Source: a virus. From it: DNA of 64,000 nt. The first letter of the stretch is position 1. Each line of letters begins with the position of its first letter. The stretch is taken from positions 1 through 64,000 of IMG/VR virus record IMGVR_UViG_3300050011_000061; one strand, given 5' to 3'. Position numbers and translations under genes: made by a program. The notes beneath the pieces were generated by a model that did no database searches, was not told the DNA's origin, and saw only the letters and a program-made list of their open reading frames with translations. Below are positions 56,251-64,000 of the stretch, one piece after another.

Positions 56251-56778
56251 CTACGTCCCCATCATTGCCGGCAAACGGCCTCTGACTTTTAGAACCCTGT
56301 TGGTCCACCCCCTGCCGTATTTGCTCCACCCGTCGGCCTCGAGCATACGCTTCCAGGTTAACCACGCTGCGTCGAGTTGCAGGACTAGAACCGCCGGCGT
56401 CGCGACGTTGACGGCCGCCAGCGTCTGGGCGTCCATCGCCCCAGTCGTCGGCCACATAGCAACACACATCTGCAAGGCCTCGATCGACCCGGTGATGCCG
56501 AGAGTTACCGCGCAGTCGAGCATGCGGTAGTCGACGCCGGATGGAAGCTCGTTGAAGTGGATCGGGACGGCGAAGCGAGTGGAAAATATCGCGTTGGCAT
56601 CATCTTGCGTCAGGGCGCCGACGTCGTCGACCGTGCATACCTTGCCGCGCACCTCCGACAAGTCCGTCAGCGTCACTCCCCACTTGCTGGCACCACCAGG
56701 CTCGTCGGGGCTGACGTTGAGTTCCGGTCCCTCGTCGCCAGTGATGTAGGTTAGGGACTGCGCTAGATTACTTTGCAT
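56251..56778 (-). CDS. GH108 muramidase-type endolysin
   Basis: 175 residues from ATG 56778 (TGATG overlap with the preceding gene). The catalytic Glu motif is GDEGPELNVSPDEPGGASKW, with GVTLTDL following; the C-terminal region YGRGWTNRVLKVRGRLPAMM is the peptidoglycan-binding part (PG_binding_3-like). It cuts the glycan backbone. Standard GH108 length (~175). No signal peptide, so a holin is needed for release. Confidence 0.8.
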   Translation of the reverse strand: MQSNLAQSLTYITGDEGPELNVSPDEPGGASKWGVTLTDLSEVRGKVCTVDDVGALTQDDANAIFSTRFAVPIHFNELPSGVDYRMLDCAVTLGITGSIEALQMCVAMWPTTGAMDAQTLAAVNVATPAVLVLQLDAAWLTWKRMLEADGWSKYGRGWTNRVLKVRGRLPAMMGT

Positions 56779-57137
56779 CAATGATAAGTCCAATTAGTCC
56801 CGTTACACCACACTAGCTGGTTCGACGAGCCTGTCGTGCTGACGGTCGCGTTGTAGCTAGGCGAGGCAACGCCGTTGGTGACATAGGCAAGCTCGCCTGC
56901 CAGCGTGGCCACGCAGGTTGGCAGCGAGGCTATGAGTGAGGGGGCGATGCCCAACAAGCCCTGCATGTTGTCACCACCCTTGTTGAGCGCGGTATAACCA
57001 GGGTAATCCCATTTTCCGGCAAAGTATTGCATCCATTGAGCCGCACTCGGCACGAAGCCCTGATAGAGGTTCGGTGCCGACTGTGCCAGTGCGGCAGCAG
57101 GGTAAAGTAATAAGAGGGCGAGTAGCAGCTTTTTCAT
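56778..57137 (-). CDS. Exported tail-module protein with signal peptide (119 aa)
   Basis: ATG 57137 (MKKLLLALLLLYPAAALAQS, ALA|Q) with GAGG five to six bases upstream. The mature part (FVPSAAQWMQYFAGKWDYPG, then GTNWTYH end) resembles the C-terminal segments of tail fibre proteins that follow a collar domain. Its signal peptide is unusual for a virion protein. Confidence 0.6.
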   Translation of the reverse strand: MKKLLLALLLLYPAAALAQSAPNLYQGFVPSAAQWMQYFAGKWDYPGYTALNKGGDNMQGLLGIAPSLIASLPTCVATLAGELAYVTNGVASPSYNATVSTTGSSNQLVWCNGTNWTYH

Positions 57138-57144
57138 GGCTTCC

Positions 57145-58575
57145 TCAGTATGCAATAATATACATCATGTTGATGTTCACCGGGCGCGTCTCCGGGCCGC
57201 TGAGTGTGATGGTGCCGGTTAAGGAAGTGATGTAAACGCCGCCTGGACCGAAGAAATAGATACCGTTCTGGCTATTCGTCGAAGGAAGGGTCACCACCTG
57301 TGGTGAACCACCCAATGGGTACTGCGGCGGGTTGATCGTGACGCTGTTGTTCGGAAGAGTATCGCCCGTGAAGCCATAATTCGTTTGGCCGTAGACATCA
57401 AACTCGGCTACATCCTGGCCAAGAAGAAAATTTGCCGTGCCCCCAGGCCAAGTATGAGAGCCTGCAAGGTTTGAAAATGCCGGCCAATTCACCTGCGGAT
57501 TTGCAATGCTGACCGATGATGAATACGGACCGTTTGCTTGGGCTTCCCAGGTACCTACATGATCGCCGGTGGTGCCGTCGCCGCGGTTGGTGCGAGTTGA
57601 AGCGCTGGGGTCAAGTCCGCGTCCGTGGTCCCAGCCGCGCGCGAAGGCGCCACGCAGGTCCGGCACCTTGAAAGTATTAATGCCGTCGCCGCCGTAGGTC
57701 GCTTTGATGACGTTGAACAGGTTTGGATAGGCAGAGATGTTTTTGGTCGAACCATCACACTCCAGGAAACCCGGCAGCGGGATTTCCACCGGGCACAAGA
57801 TGATGCCGCCGGTCGGCACGCCGCCAGCCGCTCCTCCACCGCCGCCCGATGCCGGCTTACCGGGGGTAGTAACCTGAAACACAGTCGGGCTGGTTAAGTA
57901 GCCTTCGCACATCTGGCCGGCTCGCGAGAACTGGCCGATGACGATGGAAGAGCCGTCGGTATTGATCATCGTTACGGCGCCGAGACCATTAATATTGATG
58001 GTCGGCGTCGTGATGGTGTTGGCGTTGGCGATCAGGAAGCGAATCGGCGAGCCGACAATCGAGGGCAGCGATGCCGGCACCGGCGACAACGTGACAGCGA
58101 CGTGGTTCACTGCACCGGAATCGACCGCTGCATAATTACCGGCCTGTTGCTGGATCAAAATATCAGGGAAAATGGACCAACCAGCGCCGCCAGTATCGGG
58201 GTCGGTAGCGTTGTTGTCGGCTGTGGAAATCCAGTAGTGACCTGGCGGGGTTGATTGCAGGAAGGCCCCGCTGGGATAGCCGCCGATCGCTGTTGAGAAG
58301 GCGACGTCGTAAGCCACTGGAGCCCCGCCGGCCGCCACCCACACCAGCCAGGACGTTATCTCGTTCAATAGGCCGTTGAAGTCGGCACCCCACGGCGGGT
58401 CACCGCCGGCCGCAAGCTGCGTGAAGGTAAGCGGCGGGAAGCCATCGGTGAGCGAGGCGCGACCGGCACCAATGCCGATCTGCGACGGTACCGGGATCGG
58501 CTTCGTGATGTAGGCGCCGGTCGCGCTGTTGGCGAACGGAATGGAAAACTTTGTTGGAATATTACTGGAGATCAT
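57145..58575 (-). CDS. Tail fibre with phage tail collar domain
   Basis: 476 residues. A collar domain lies near residue 270: GFLECDGSTKNISAYPNLFN, VIKATYGGDGINTFKVPDLR, GAFARGWDHG. The N-terminal ~230 residues are beta-rich (baseplate attachment), and the C-terminal 170 residues form the receptor-binding tip with Gly/Ser/Pro-rich loops. The collar domain is typical of short tail fibres. Confidence 0.8.
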   Translation of the reverse strand: MISSNIPTKFSIPFANSATGAYITKPIPVPSQIGIGAGRASLTDGFPPLTFTQLAAGGDPPWGADFNGLLNEITSWLVWVAAGGAPVAYDVAFSTAIGGYPSGAFLQSTPPGHYWISTADNNATDPDTGGAGWSIFPDILIQQQAGNYAAVDSGAVNHVAVTLSPVPASLPSIVGSPIRFLIANANTITTPTININGLGAVTMINTDGSSIVIGQFSRAGQMCEGYLTSPTVFQVTTPGKPASGGGGGAAGGVPTGGIILCPVEIPLPGFLECDGSTKNISAYPNLFNVIKATYGGDGINTFKVPDLRGAFARGWDHGRGLDPSASTRTNRGDGTTGDHVGTWEAQANGPYSSSVSIANPQVNWPAFSNLAGSHTWPGGTANFLLGQDVAEFDVYGQTNYGFTGDTLPNNSVTINPPQYPLGGSPQVVTLPSTNSQNGIYFFGPGGVYITSLTGTITLSGPETRPVNINMMYIIAY

Positions 58576-58588
58576 GGCTAGTTGTTTC

Positions 58589-59254
58589 TCACAGCTGGAC
58601 TATGTTGTAGGATACGCCGGTCGGTTTAGGGAACACGCCGGAGTTAGTTAGGATAGCTGCCTGTACCGGCGACAATTTGAACTCGAAGACGTAGCTCATA
58701 GTCATGTCGAGGTTGTCGACCACGTAACCCTTACCGCTAGAGCCGAACAGCGTGATCAGCAGACGGTTGATGGACTTGATTGAACCATCACAGATGTTGC
58801 TGAAGGCCTTGGCCAGTATCAGGACTCGAAAGCCTGGGTCAGACAGCAGGTAGTTCTCTGTCGTCTGCTGGCCGGAGTAGAACGGCCCGAGGCCGCCGGT
58901 GCCAAACGGCTGGTAGTCGATTCCCTCGTCGAAACCGAAATAGGGCGGCCCGACACCGATCTTGAGTACGCGGTTGACTGCCACGATGCGACCCCAGACG
59001 TCGAGGCCATAACCCTGCGCAGTGTCGACGTTCCAGATCAAGTCGAAGAACTGCTCAAGGTTGGCGGTCTGATCGACGCAGTCGTCGAAGTTCTCAATCA
59101 ACTGCATCAGAATTGGACTATTGGCATACTGACTGATGACTGTGCGCCACCAATCAAACGGCTTGATGGCGCCGATCGAACTCGCGCCGATGGCGAACGT
59201 ACCGATAGCATTCGCCCCCGGCAGGTTACTCGGTGGGTAGGCGGGGCCGGACAT
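58589..59254 (-). CDS. DUF2612 baseplate/tail protein
   Basis: 221 residues. MQLIENFDDCVDQTANLEQF, FDLIWNVDTAQGYGLDVWGR, IVAVNR and ILAKAFSNICDGSIKSINRL are the DUF2612 core (tail protein I-like, next to baseplate J in contractile phages). ATG 59254 overlaps the preceding stop (TAATG). It links the baseplate to fibres. Confidence 0.75.
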   Translation of the reverse strand: MSGPAYPPSNLPGANAIGTFAIGASSIGAIKPFDWWRTVISQYANSPILMQLIENFDDCVDQTANLEQFFDLIWNVDTAQGYGLDVWGRIVAVNRVLKIGVGPPYFGFDEGIDYQPFGTGGLGPFYSGQQTTENYLLSDPGFRVLILAKAFSNICDGSIKSINRLLITLFGSSGKGYVVDNLDMTMSYVFEFKLSPVQAAILTNSGVFPKPTGVSYNIVQL

Positions 59255-59481
59255 TAAGGTTTCTTCGCTTCTGTCTTGTCCTGCGCCTTCTTCAACGCCT
59301 CGTTCTCGGCCATAAGTGCCGCGATCCGCGCGTTGGCCTTGTCGAGTTCGATAGCCAGCGCAGCTTTGATATTGGCATCATTCGCTATGAGTTGCCGAAC
59401 CATTGTCTGCGGCGCTAGCTGTTGGGCATTTGCTGCTGTAGCCACCGCGAGGCCGAGTGCGATAGTAAGTGCTCGGATCAT
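59254..59481 (-). CDS. Exported coiled-coil protein (75 aa)
   Basis: Signal peptide MIRALTIALGLAVATAANAQ (ANA|Q), then a helical chain ending LMAENEALKKAQDKTEAKKP. Coupled by TAATG to the DUF2612 gene. A periplasmic adaptor or fibre chaperone is possible; unassigned. Confidence 0.55.
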   Translation of the reverse strand: MIRALTIALGLAVATAANAQQLAPQTMVRQLIANDANIKAALAIELDKANARIAALMAENEALKKAQDKTEAKKP

Positions 59482-59504
59482 TTTGGTTTTCCTGCGTTCG
59501 CTGC

Positions 59505-59858
59505 TTACTTTGGAAGCGGCTGCTGGAGCTTCACCACAAAACCAGAGATAAAATCATCTTCTGTCTTCTGCTTGGCTGCTGCGGCCACGCCGCTTGCCTG
59601 CCATTGCGTTCGCACCGCATCACAAGTTTGCCAACGCGGCACGCCATTAGAATCCGGCGCCGTATCATATTGCGCGCGCCAGCCATTCTTCGGTTGTATC
59701 CCAATTACAGTATGAAGATATTGGTGGCAAATCTGCATCGCTTTGCCGATGTCGGTGTTTTGATCGTAGGTCTCGCTCTCACTTGCGATCCACACCTGCT
59801 GCGCCACCGCAGCGAATGGCAACACGGCAATGACGAGGCCTACAATAATGCGTCTCAT
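59505..59858 (-). CDS. Exported protein (117 aa)
   Basis: Signal peptide MRRIIVGLVIAVLPFAAVAQ (AVA|Q). The mature part has a pair of cysteines and WIASESETYDQNTDIGKAMQ, ICHQYLHTVIGIQPKNGWRA. Overlaps the S74 fibre stop by 4 bases. Function unknown. Confidence 0.55.
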   Translation of the reverse strand: MRRIIVGLVIAVLPFAAVAQQVWIASESETYDQNTDIGKAMQICHQYLHTVIGIQPKNGWRAQYDTAPDSNGVPRWQTCDAVRTQWQASGVAAAAKQKTEDDFISGFVVKLQQPLPK

Positions 59859-61078
59859 TGTGTTTTTACCTTCTGTTTCAGAGCGACGATTTCTGTTTGC
59901 ATTTCCTGCATGGCCTTAGTGAGCTTCCAGATTTCCGGAACGGCAACCTCGTAATAGCCGCTGTCATCCTTTCGCACCATTTCAGGATGAACTTTGAGCA
60001 TCTGTTGCGCAATCGTGCTAGTCCCTGCTATACCGTTTTTCTTCCAGACATAATCCCGAATTGGAAAACTCATCAGATACGACAATTCACTTTTGGCTTT
60101 GTGAATGTCCTTTTTCAACCTCTCATCCGATGAACAGGCAAAGCCTGGGGCTCCACTTGTGTTTGCGTAAATGTTACAAGTTCCATAAGCATCCGCGATT
60201 TGGATCATTCCATTCCCGGAATGTACTGTTGACGAAGTTCCGATGGAGAATTTACCATCAACATTAAGCGTCGCCACAGTGCCGTACCGATTGAAGAAAT
60301 TCAGCAGATGCGCCGAGGTGTTCGTGGAAACGTCGTTTATAAAGAAAACATCCCCTTGCGTTTCCTGATTGATAGCTAAACCCGGCTGGTCAGTGCCGTT
60401 CCACGTTCCATTAGTATAAGCGCCAATGTTAAGTTGAATGGCCTGGCCAGGATAGGTGACATCCTGATCAAAGGAACCCGCGTTGGTAAATAATTCACTG
60501 ATCGGACAATAGGCAGGATTGCCAAAAGCACCGCTGTCGACGTTGTAACAGGCGCCGTCCATCGTAAACATGTTCTTGATTTCAATCGGGCCTGTTCCTG
60601 TGATAAGCGTGCCGGTGCCAGGTGTGCAGCCGGTATAGGTTGAGCAAACGCTAATGCCCGAAGTTGTCCAATCCTCACCCTGAAAATACATGCCGGTATA
60701 AATGTGGTTGGCCGAAGTGCGGGCTGTCCACGCCGCGTCGCCAAGATAAAGAAAGCATCCGGCAGGCATAAAGAAATGTCTAAAGCCGGCGTCATAAGCA
60801 TTCCATACCGCAGCGGCAACATTCGTTGAGACCGGCGCCGCTGGGTTGCAGGAAAGCGACGCAAACTGCCGAAGATCAGCATAACCTTTTGCCGTTAGGG
60901 ACGAAAAAGTACCAGCCGCGGGGGCTGTACCGCCGATAGCAGGAGGCGAGGCAAAGACTGCACTAATGCCGGTCAAATTTCTTAAATCAGGTTTTGTCGT
61001 TACCGGCTGTGCAATAGTAGATGTCGCCGCAAAAGAAAAAGCAATGATTCCTATTAAGACTGTAACAATTCGATTCAT
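59855..61078 (-). CDS. S74 tail fibre/spike with signal peptide
   Basis: 407 residues. The C-terminal S74 chaperone starts SSDERLKKDIHKAKSELSYL with the catalytic Ser in S-D-x-R-L-K, followed by MSFPIRDYVWKKNGIAGTST and a helical end. N-terminal Sec signal peptide (IIAFSFAATSTIAQP). The body is beta-rich with several cysteines. It is the second fibre of this type in the window; the other lies in the head cluster. Confidence 0.78.
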   Translation of the reverse strand: MNRIVTVLIGIIAFSFAATSTIAQPVTTKPDLRNLTGISAVFASPPAIGGTAPAAGTFSSLTAKGYADLRQFASLSCNPAAPVSTNVAAAVWNAYDAGFRHFFMPAGCFLYLGDAAWTARTSANHIYTGMYFQGEDWTTSGISVCSTYTGCTPGTGTLITGTGPIEIKNMFTMDGACYNVDSGAFGNPAYCPISELFTNAGSFDQDVTYPGQAIQLNIGAYTNGTWNGTDQPGLAINQETQGDVFFINDVSTNTSAHLLNFFNRYGTVATLNVDGKFSIGTSSTVHSGNGMIQIADAYGTCNIYANTSGAPGFACSSDERLKKDIHKAKSELSYLMSFPIRDYVWKKNGIAGTSTIAQQMLKVHPEMVRKDDSGYYEVAVPEIWKLTKAMQEMQTEIVALKQKVKTQ

Positions 61079-61090
61079 CTAGCTTCTCCA

Positions 61091-61801
61091 CTACCCAATC
61101 TTCCAGTAAGTGCCGTCACAGACCACAGGTACGGCGTTCACGCCGCCGCCAACTGCGATTGCCAAAAAGGTGGTTGAGTTTGCATCCGTGACAAACGCCC
61201 GCACCCCCGCCAAACCCGAAGCCGCAGGCAACGTGGCAACAGTAAAGACGTTGTTGCCAACAAGCCCGCATTGCGCTTCTACGACCTGAACATTCCATGG
61301 GATTGCCGCAGAAAACGTAATCACCGCCCCCGCAAGTGACCAGGTATCGTGCGACTGAACTATGCCATCGAACGCTATGAGAAGGGACGCTGCTGAATCT
61401 GGGGTCGTTGAAAGTGTGAGGCTAGTAGTAGTGCCGGGTGTGAAATCACCTGGGGAGACAAAGTCTTGAGCGTAAGCAATTCCGCTACCTCCGCCACCGC
61501 CTCCGGAAAACTGCGCACTGCTGCAATTGACTGTGGTGTTTATCGAAGCGTTGATTGGCGAAGACCCGAGGCTGGAACGCTGCACCGTCCGCGTGAAAGT
61601 CTTAGTCGCGACTGTGTAGACGCCAATGCCTCGTTCCCACGCCGCGCCATCGGCCAAGAAATATCGGATAATCTGTCCATCGACGACGCCAGCACTCTCC
61701 AGTGTTGGAAACGGCGGAATGGCAACGCCGACCGTCACAGGTCCAGTGCCGGGGGCCGAAGCTACTGTCATTTGCGCTAATTGAGATAAGAGGGCGTACA
61801 T
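61091..61801 (-). CDS. Tail fibre/baseplate-associated protein (236 aa)
   Basis: Gly/Ser linker SGGGGGGSG around residue 100 joins two beta domains. The second (FVSPGDFTPGTTTSLTLSTT, DSAASLLIAFDGIVQSHDTW) is a fibre-tip module that I have seen described in phage tail proteins. ATG 61801. No signal peptide. Located just after baseplate J. Confidence 0.6.
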   Translation of the reverse strand: MYALLSQLAQMTVASAPGTGPVTVGVAIPPFPTLESAGVVDGQIIRYFLADGAAWERGIGVYTVATKTFTRTVQRSSLGSSPINASINTTVNCSSAQFSGGGGGGSGIAYAQDFVSPGDFTPGTTTSLTLSTTPDSAASLLIAFDGIVQSHDTWSLAGAVITFSAAIPWNVQVVEAQCGLVGNNVFTVATLPAASGLAGVRAFVTDANSTTFLAIAVGGGVNAVPVVCDGTYWKIG

Positions 61802-61803
61802 GG

Positions 61804-63240
61804 CTAGGACGTGTTAACCACGATATCGAGAGCCGACACTGTCGGTACCTGATTGATCTGTACCGCAACCGAGTTCTGGTTGGCGGTCGCTGTAGCCATC
61901 GCCATCGACGGCACGATTTGCGTAATGCTCACCGTATAGGTGCCGGTGCCGCCGGTCGAACCGGATACCTGCCCGACAATCTGGGTACCGATAGCCACGC
62001 TGCTGCCGCCAGCGCTGCCGGATAAGAATTGATTATTGGCGATGGTCGCTGCGGTGCAACTGGTCACCGTCAGCGTAAGACCGCTGATACTGCCGACGAT
62101 GGAAGCAGCCGGCGTGTTGGCCGAACCGATGTCAATGGCAACGATCTGCGCCCACGGGCCTAATGCTGCCACCGAAGCGTAGAACCTGGAGGCGTAGATG
62201 ATCGAACCGATGCGAGCGCGCTGGCCGCCGTCCTCGCCAGCGAAGGCGGCGATGATGGCACTTTGTATTTGAGTCGCCGCATTTGACGGCACCAGCACGC
62301 CGTTGACGATGTTTACTGAGAATAAGACGTCGAGCGGGTCTGGCGTCTCAAACGATACTGGGTAGGCTGGGTATGGTGGGTCGTAGCCGGATTGGTTGTC
62401 GTATACCGTGACCGTGGTGTTGCCGTTGTAACCACAGCCGGGGGCCTTCTTCTGCCACAGCGCTTGCGCTATATCGGCCGCCAACCCACCGGCCGCCGAC
62501 ACGTAGATCGAACGAGCTGCGATAGTGACGCCGGTAACGATGATAGGGGAGCCTGTGGCGTTCTCCGTCACGTAGGCGTCAACTACGTTTGGCACCGACA
62601 GTACCGCACCCAACACCGACGGCAGGAAACCTAGTGAGTTGTGCGCCACCGACTGGAAGCGGCGATTCTCGAAGTCGGCGCGGTTCTCCACGTCGTTGCC
62701 GATGACGCCATCCGAGGCGTTGGTGATGGAATCCCAACCCAGCACGGTTTGGTAGATGGTCGTCAGACTGTTTGCGGGACAAGAGATACTGCCCTGCACG
62801 TTGCAGGCAAACGATATATCGACCGTACCATTGACGCCAATAATGCCGTCGGCGGTACTAGTGTAGGTATTGCCGTCAGCGGCTTGCGCCAGCGAACCTA
62901 CTGGGATCAGCGTTCCCGTCAACCCTGAGCAAGTTGCCAGCACCACAGTGGACGACGAAGGTATTCGCTCAATGAAGTAGATGCGAGCGATGCCGTCCTG
63001 GTAGCGGCCGGTGGCGTAGGCCGGATCAACAGAATTGGCCATCATCGCGAAAGTGTCCATAGCGTTGCCAGTAACGGCAGCCATCGACGAAGCCAGCTGA
63101 CCCTGCGGCGTATTGAGTGCTGTATTCAGATTGCCACCGAAAGCAGCGTTGATGTCGGCCTGAAAGCCGGCGAGTATCTGCGACTCTAGAGGGGCAATGA
63201 ACCCTCGTGGGCCGAAGGTCGGTGGCGGCACGTTCGTCAT
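61804..63240 (-). CDS. Baseplate J/gp47-like protein with repeat module
   Basis: 478 residues. PRGFIAPLESQILAGFQADI, NAAFGGNLNTALNTPQGQLA and ENRADFENRRFQSVAHNSLG are the baseplate J core (Mu gp47/P2 J); SVLGAVLSVPNVVDAYV follows. The C-terminal ~100 residues include the GTYTVS module shared with the cement and neck proteins. It forms the baseplate wedge. A contractile tail is inferred from this and the next gene. Confidence 0.85.
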   Translation of the reverse strand: MTNVPPPTFGPRGFIAPLESQILAGFQADINAAFGGNLNTALNTPQGQLASSMAAVTGNAMDTFAMMANSVDPAYATGRYQDGIARIYFIERIPSSSTVVLATCSGLTGTLIPVGSLAQAADGNTYTSTADGIIGVNGTVDISFACNVQGSISCPANSLTTIYQTVLGWDSITNASDGVIGNDVENRADFENRRFQSVAHNSLGFLPSVLGAVLSVPNVVDAYVTENATGSPIIVTGVTIAARSIYVSAAGGLAADIAQALWQKKAPGCGYNGNTTVTVYDNQSGYDPPYPAYPVSFETPDPLDVLFSVNIVNGVLVPSNAATQIQSAIIAAFAGEDGGQRARIGSIIYASRFYASVAALGPWAQIVAIDIGSANTPAASIVGSISGLTLTVTSCTAATIANNQFLSGSAGGSSVAIGTQIVGQVSGSTGGTGTYTVSITQIVPSMAMATATANQNSVAVQINQVPTVSALDIVVNTS

Positions 63241-63241
63241 G

Positions 63242-63592
63242 CTAGAAGCCTGCCGCTGAGATTTGGCCAGCCGAGTTTGTTATTTGCACCTGACCTGTGA
63301 CCTTTCGATTAACGAACGAATTTATATAGCAGACCGCCGTGGTAGTGCCTGGAACAAGGAGCGCCATTGTCATGAAGTAGGACTTCATCAGCGCCAGCGA
63401 CGGCGTGAATCCCAGTACGCTACTCCAGTATGGGATGCCAAGATTGATGTTGTAATAGCACTCGCCCTGGAAGGTCTTGATGGCGCTGGCCGCGTCCTGC
63501 GCCTGCGAGTACGGTTCGCTGGCCATGGCGATGTTCCTGTCGGAATCTATCGTCAGATCCCAACCGGCGGTATCGAGGAGAAAGGTTTGCAT
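63242..63592 (-). CDS. Baseplate wedge protein, gp25/W-like
   Basis: 116 residues. DLTIDSDRNIAMASEPYSQA and QDAASAIKTFQGECYYNINL, followed by GIPYWSSVLGF, match GPW/gp25 wedges ('lA..vaqaira.Lgt..GE....d..GvP...ilG'). It overlaps the spike gene start by one base and precedes baseplate J. Confidence 0.78.
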   Translation of the reverse strand: MQTFLLDTAGWDLTIDSDRNIAMASEPYSQAQDAASAIKTFQGECYYNINLGIPYWSSVLGFTPSLALMKSYFMTMALLVPGTTTAVCYINSFVNRKVTGQVQITNSAGQISAAGF

Positions 63593-64000
63593 TACTTCAT
63601 AAACACTTTTGTTGCCGCCGCTTCCTGCGTTAGCGCATCGCCATCAGTATCAACGGTACCAACCATGCCAGCTTTCAAGCTGGCATCCGGACCGCCGAGG
63701 TAAGAAGTCCCGTTGACAATAAACTGAGTGGCCGTGAGCGTCGCTTTATTCTTTTCGAGAAGAAACGAAGTGGTGCCCTCGTCTGGACTCATGTTTATGC
63801 TGCCGTCATCCTTAAATTGAATATAACTCTTCGGCTTACCGCCGAGGAAGCAGCCAAAGAACATACCGTCAGCCATGTCGTGCTGGCGAAACGATCCCGG
63901 CGGGGCCTGGGCGTCGCTTACTTTCTTCGTGCCGTCCCATCCAGAGTTGTTCTTGACGGCAGTACTTATATCCCTGTCCGCAAACACGGCCACACCGATA
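63592..64000 (-). CDS. Baseplate assembly/spike protein V-like (5' partial)
   Basis: The frame stays open to the window edge, so the N-terminus is beyond it; a GTG at 63993 is not required as the start. VAVFADRDISTAVKNNS, GSFRQHDMADGMFFGCFLGG and FKDDGSINMSPDEGTTSFLL are the C-terminal spike region of Mu gp45/P2 V-like proteins. These proteins form the needle at the tail tip. Confidence 0.65.
   Translation of the reverse strand, partial: IGVAVFADRDISTAVKNNSGWDGTKKVSDAQAPPGSFRQHDMADGMFFGCFLGGKPKSYIQFKDDGSINMSPDEGTTSFLLEKNKATLTATQFIVNGTSYLGGPDASLKAGMVGTVDTDGDALTQEAAATKVFMK

Noticed and set aside
1-64000. CRISPR array, integrase, insertion sequence or attachment site
   Set aside because: No regularly spaced repeats, recombinase or transposase motifs were found on either strand.

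Overview
The window is a 64-kb segment of a tailed dsDNA phage (or prophage). The baseplate genes at its right end (baseplate J/gp47, gp25-like wedge, spike protein) point to a contractile-tailed myovirus. Both ends fall inside leftward late genes: neck genes run off position 1, and a baseplate spike gene runs in at 64000. The missing tail sheath, tube and tape-measure genes probably lie between the two ends of a circularly permuted genome, so the full genome is inferred to be larger than the window. The host is Gram-negative: there are Sec signal peptides, a lipobox lipoprotein, an LpxH-like hydrolase and LPS-type sugar enzymes. A GcrA-like HTH protein and several phage families common in Rhizobiales hint at an alphaproteobacterium, but this is inference. 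No tRNA, CRISPR array, integrase or insertion sequence was recognised.

Layout. (1) 18.7 to 1 kb, leftward: late head module, headed by an RfaH/NusG-like antiterminator, then small and large terminase, portal, SPP1 gp7-like head protein, an inserted tail-fibre block (13 to 8 kb), a ParA-like ATPase, DUF2213 protease/scaffold, cement protein, DUF2184 capsid, connectors, a GT-B glycosyltransferase and a neck/tail terminator. (2) 34.4 to 19 kb, leftward: early replication and recombination: small ORFs, DUF3489, YkgJ-like protein, DNA methyltransferase, sliding-clamp-like protein overlapping a family B polymerase, VRR-NUC nuclease, Sak4-like ATPase, DUF669 protein, Cas4/RecB-like nuclease, SF2 helicase and primase-polymerase. 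(3) 34.7 to 49.3 kb, rightward: accessory module of very small genes, among which five sugar-pathway enzymes are interspersed (B12/radical SAM, ThDP enzyme, PLP enzyme with a ColD-like Lys-to-His change, extended SDR, heptokinase-like GHMP kinase). (4) 64 to 49.3 kb, leftward: baseplate, fibres, two lysins, holin, small membrane proteins, a GT2/LpxH-like pair, a PAS protein and exported proteins, ending at a terminator at the convergent junction.

Regulation visible in the sequence: a recurrent promoter-RBS cassette (TTGNTT, 16-17 bp, TA-rich -10, then CACAGGAG about 36-40 bp after the TTG) precedes several early genes on both strands. Three 13-bp direct repeats sit at the primase-polymerase promoter. 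A 24-bp near-palindrome with several TAAAACG copies lies between the early and late leftward operons. A stereotyped GGAGGYTGACTTG leader starts many rightward small genes, several with TTG. Many genes are coupled by ATGA, GTGA, TAATG or TGATG overlaps. These overlaps also identified genes of 22 to 59 codons and corrected many start sites.
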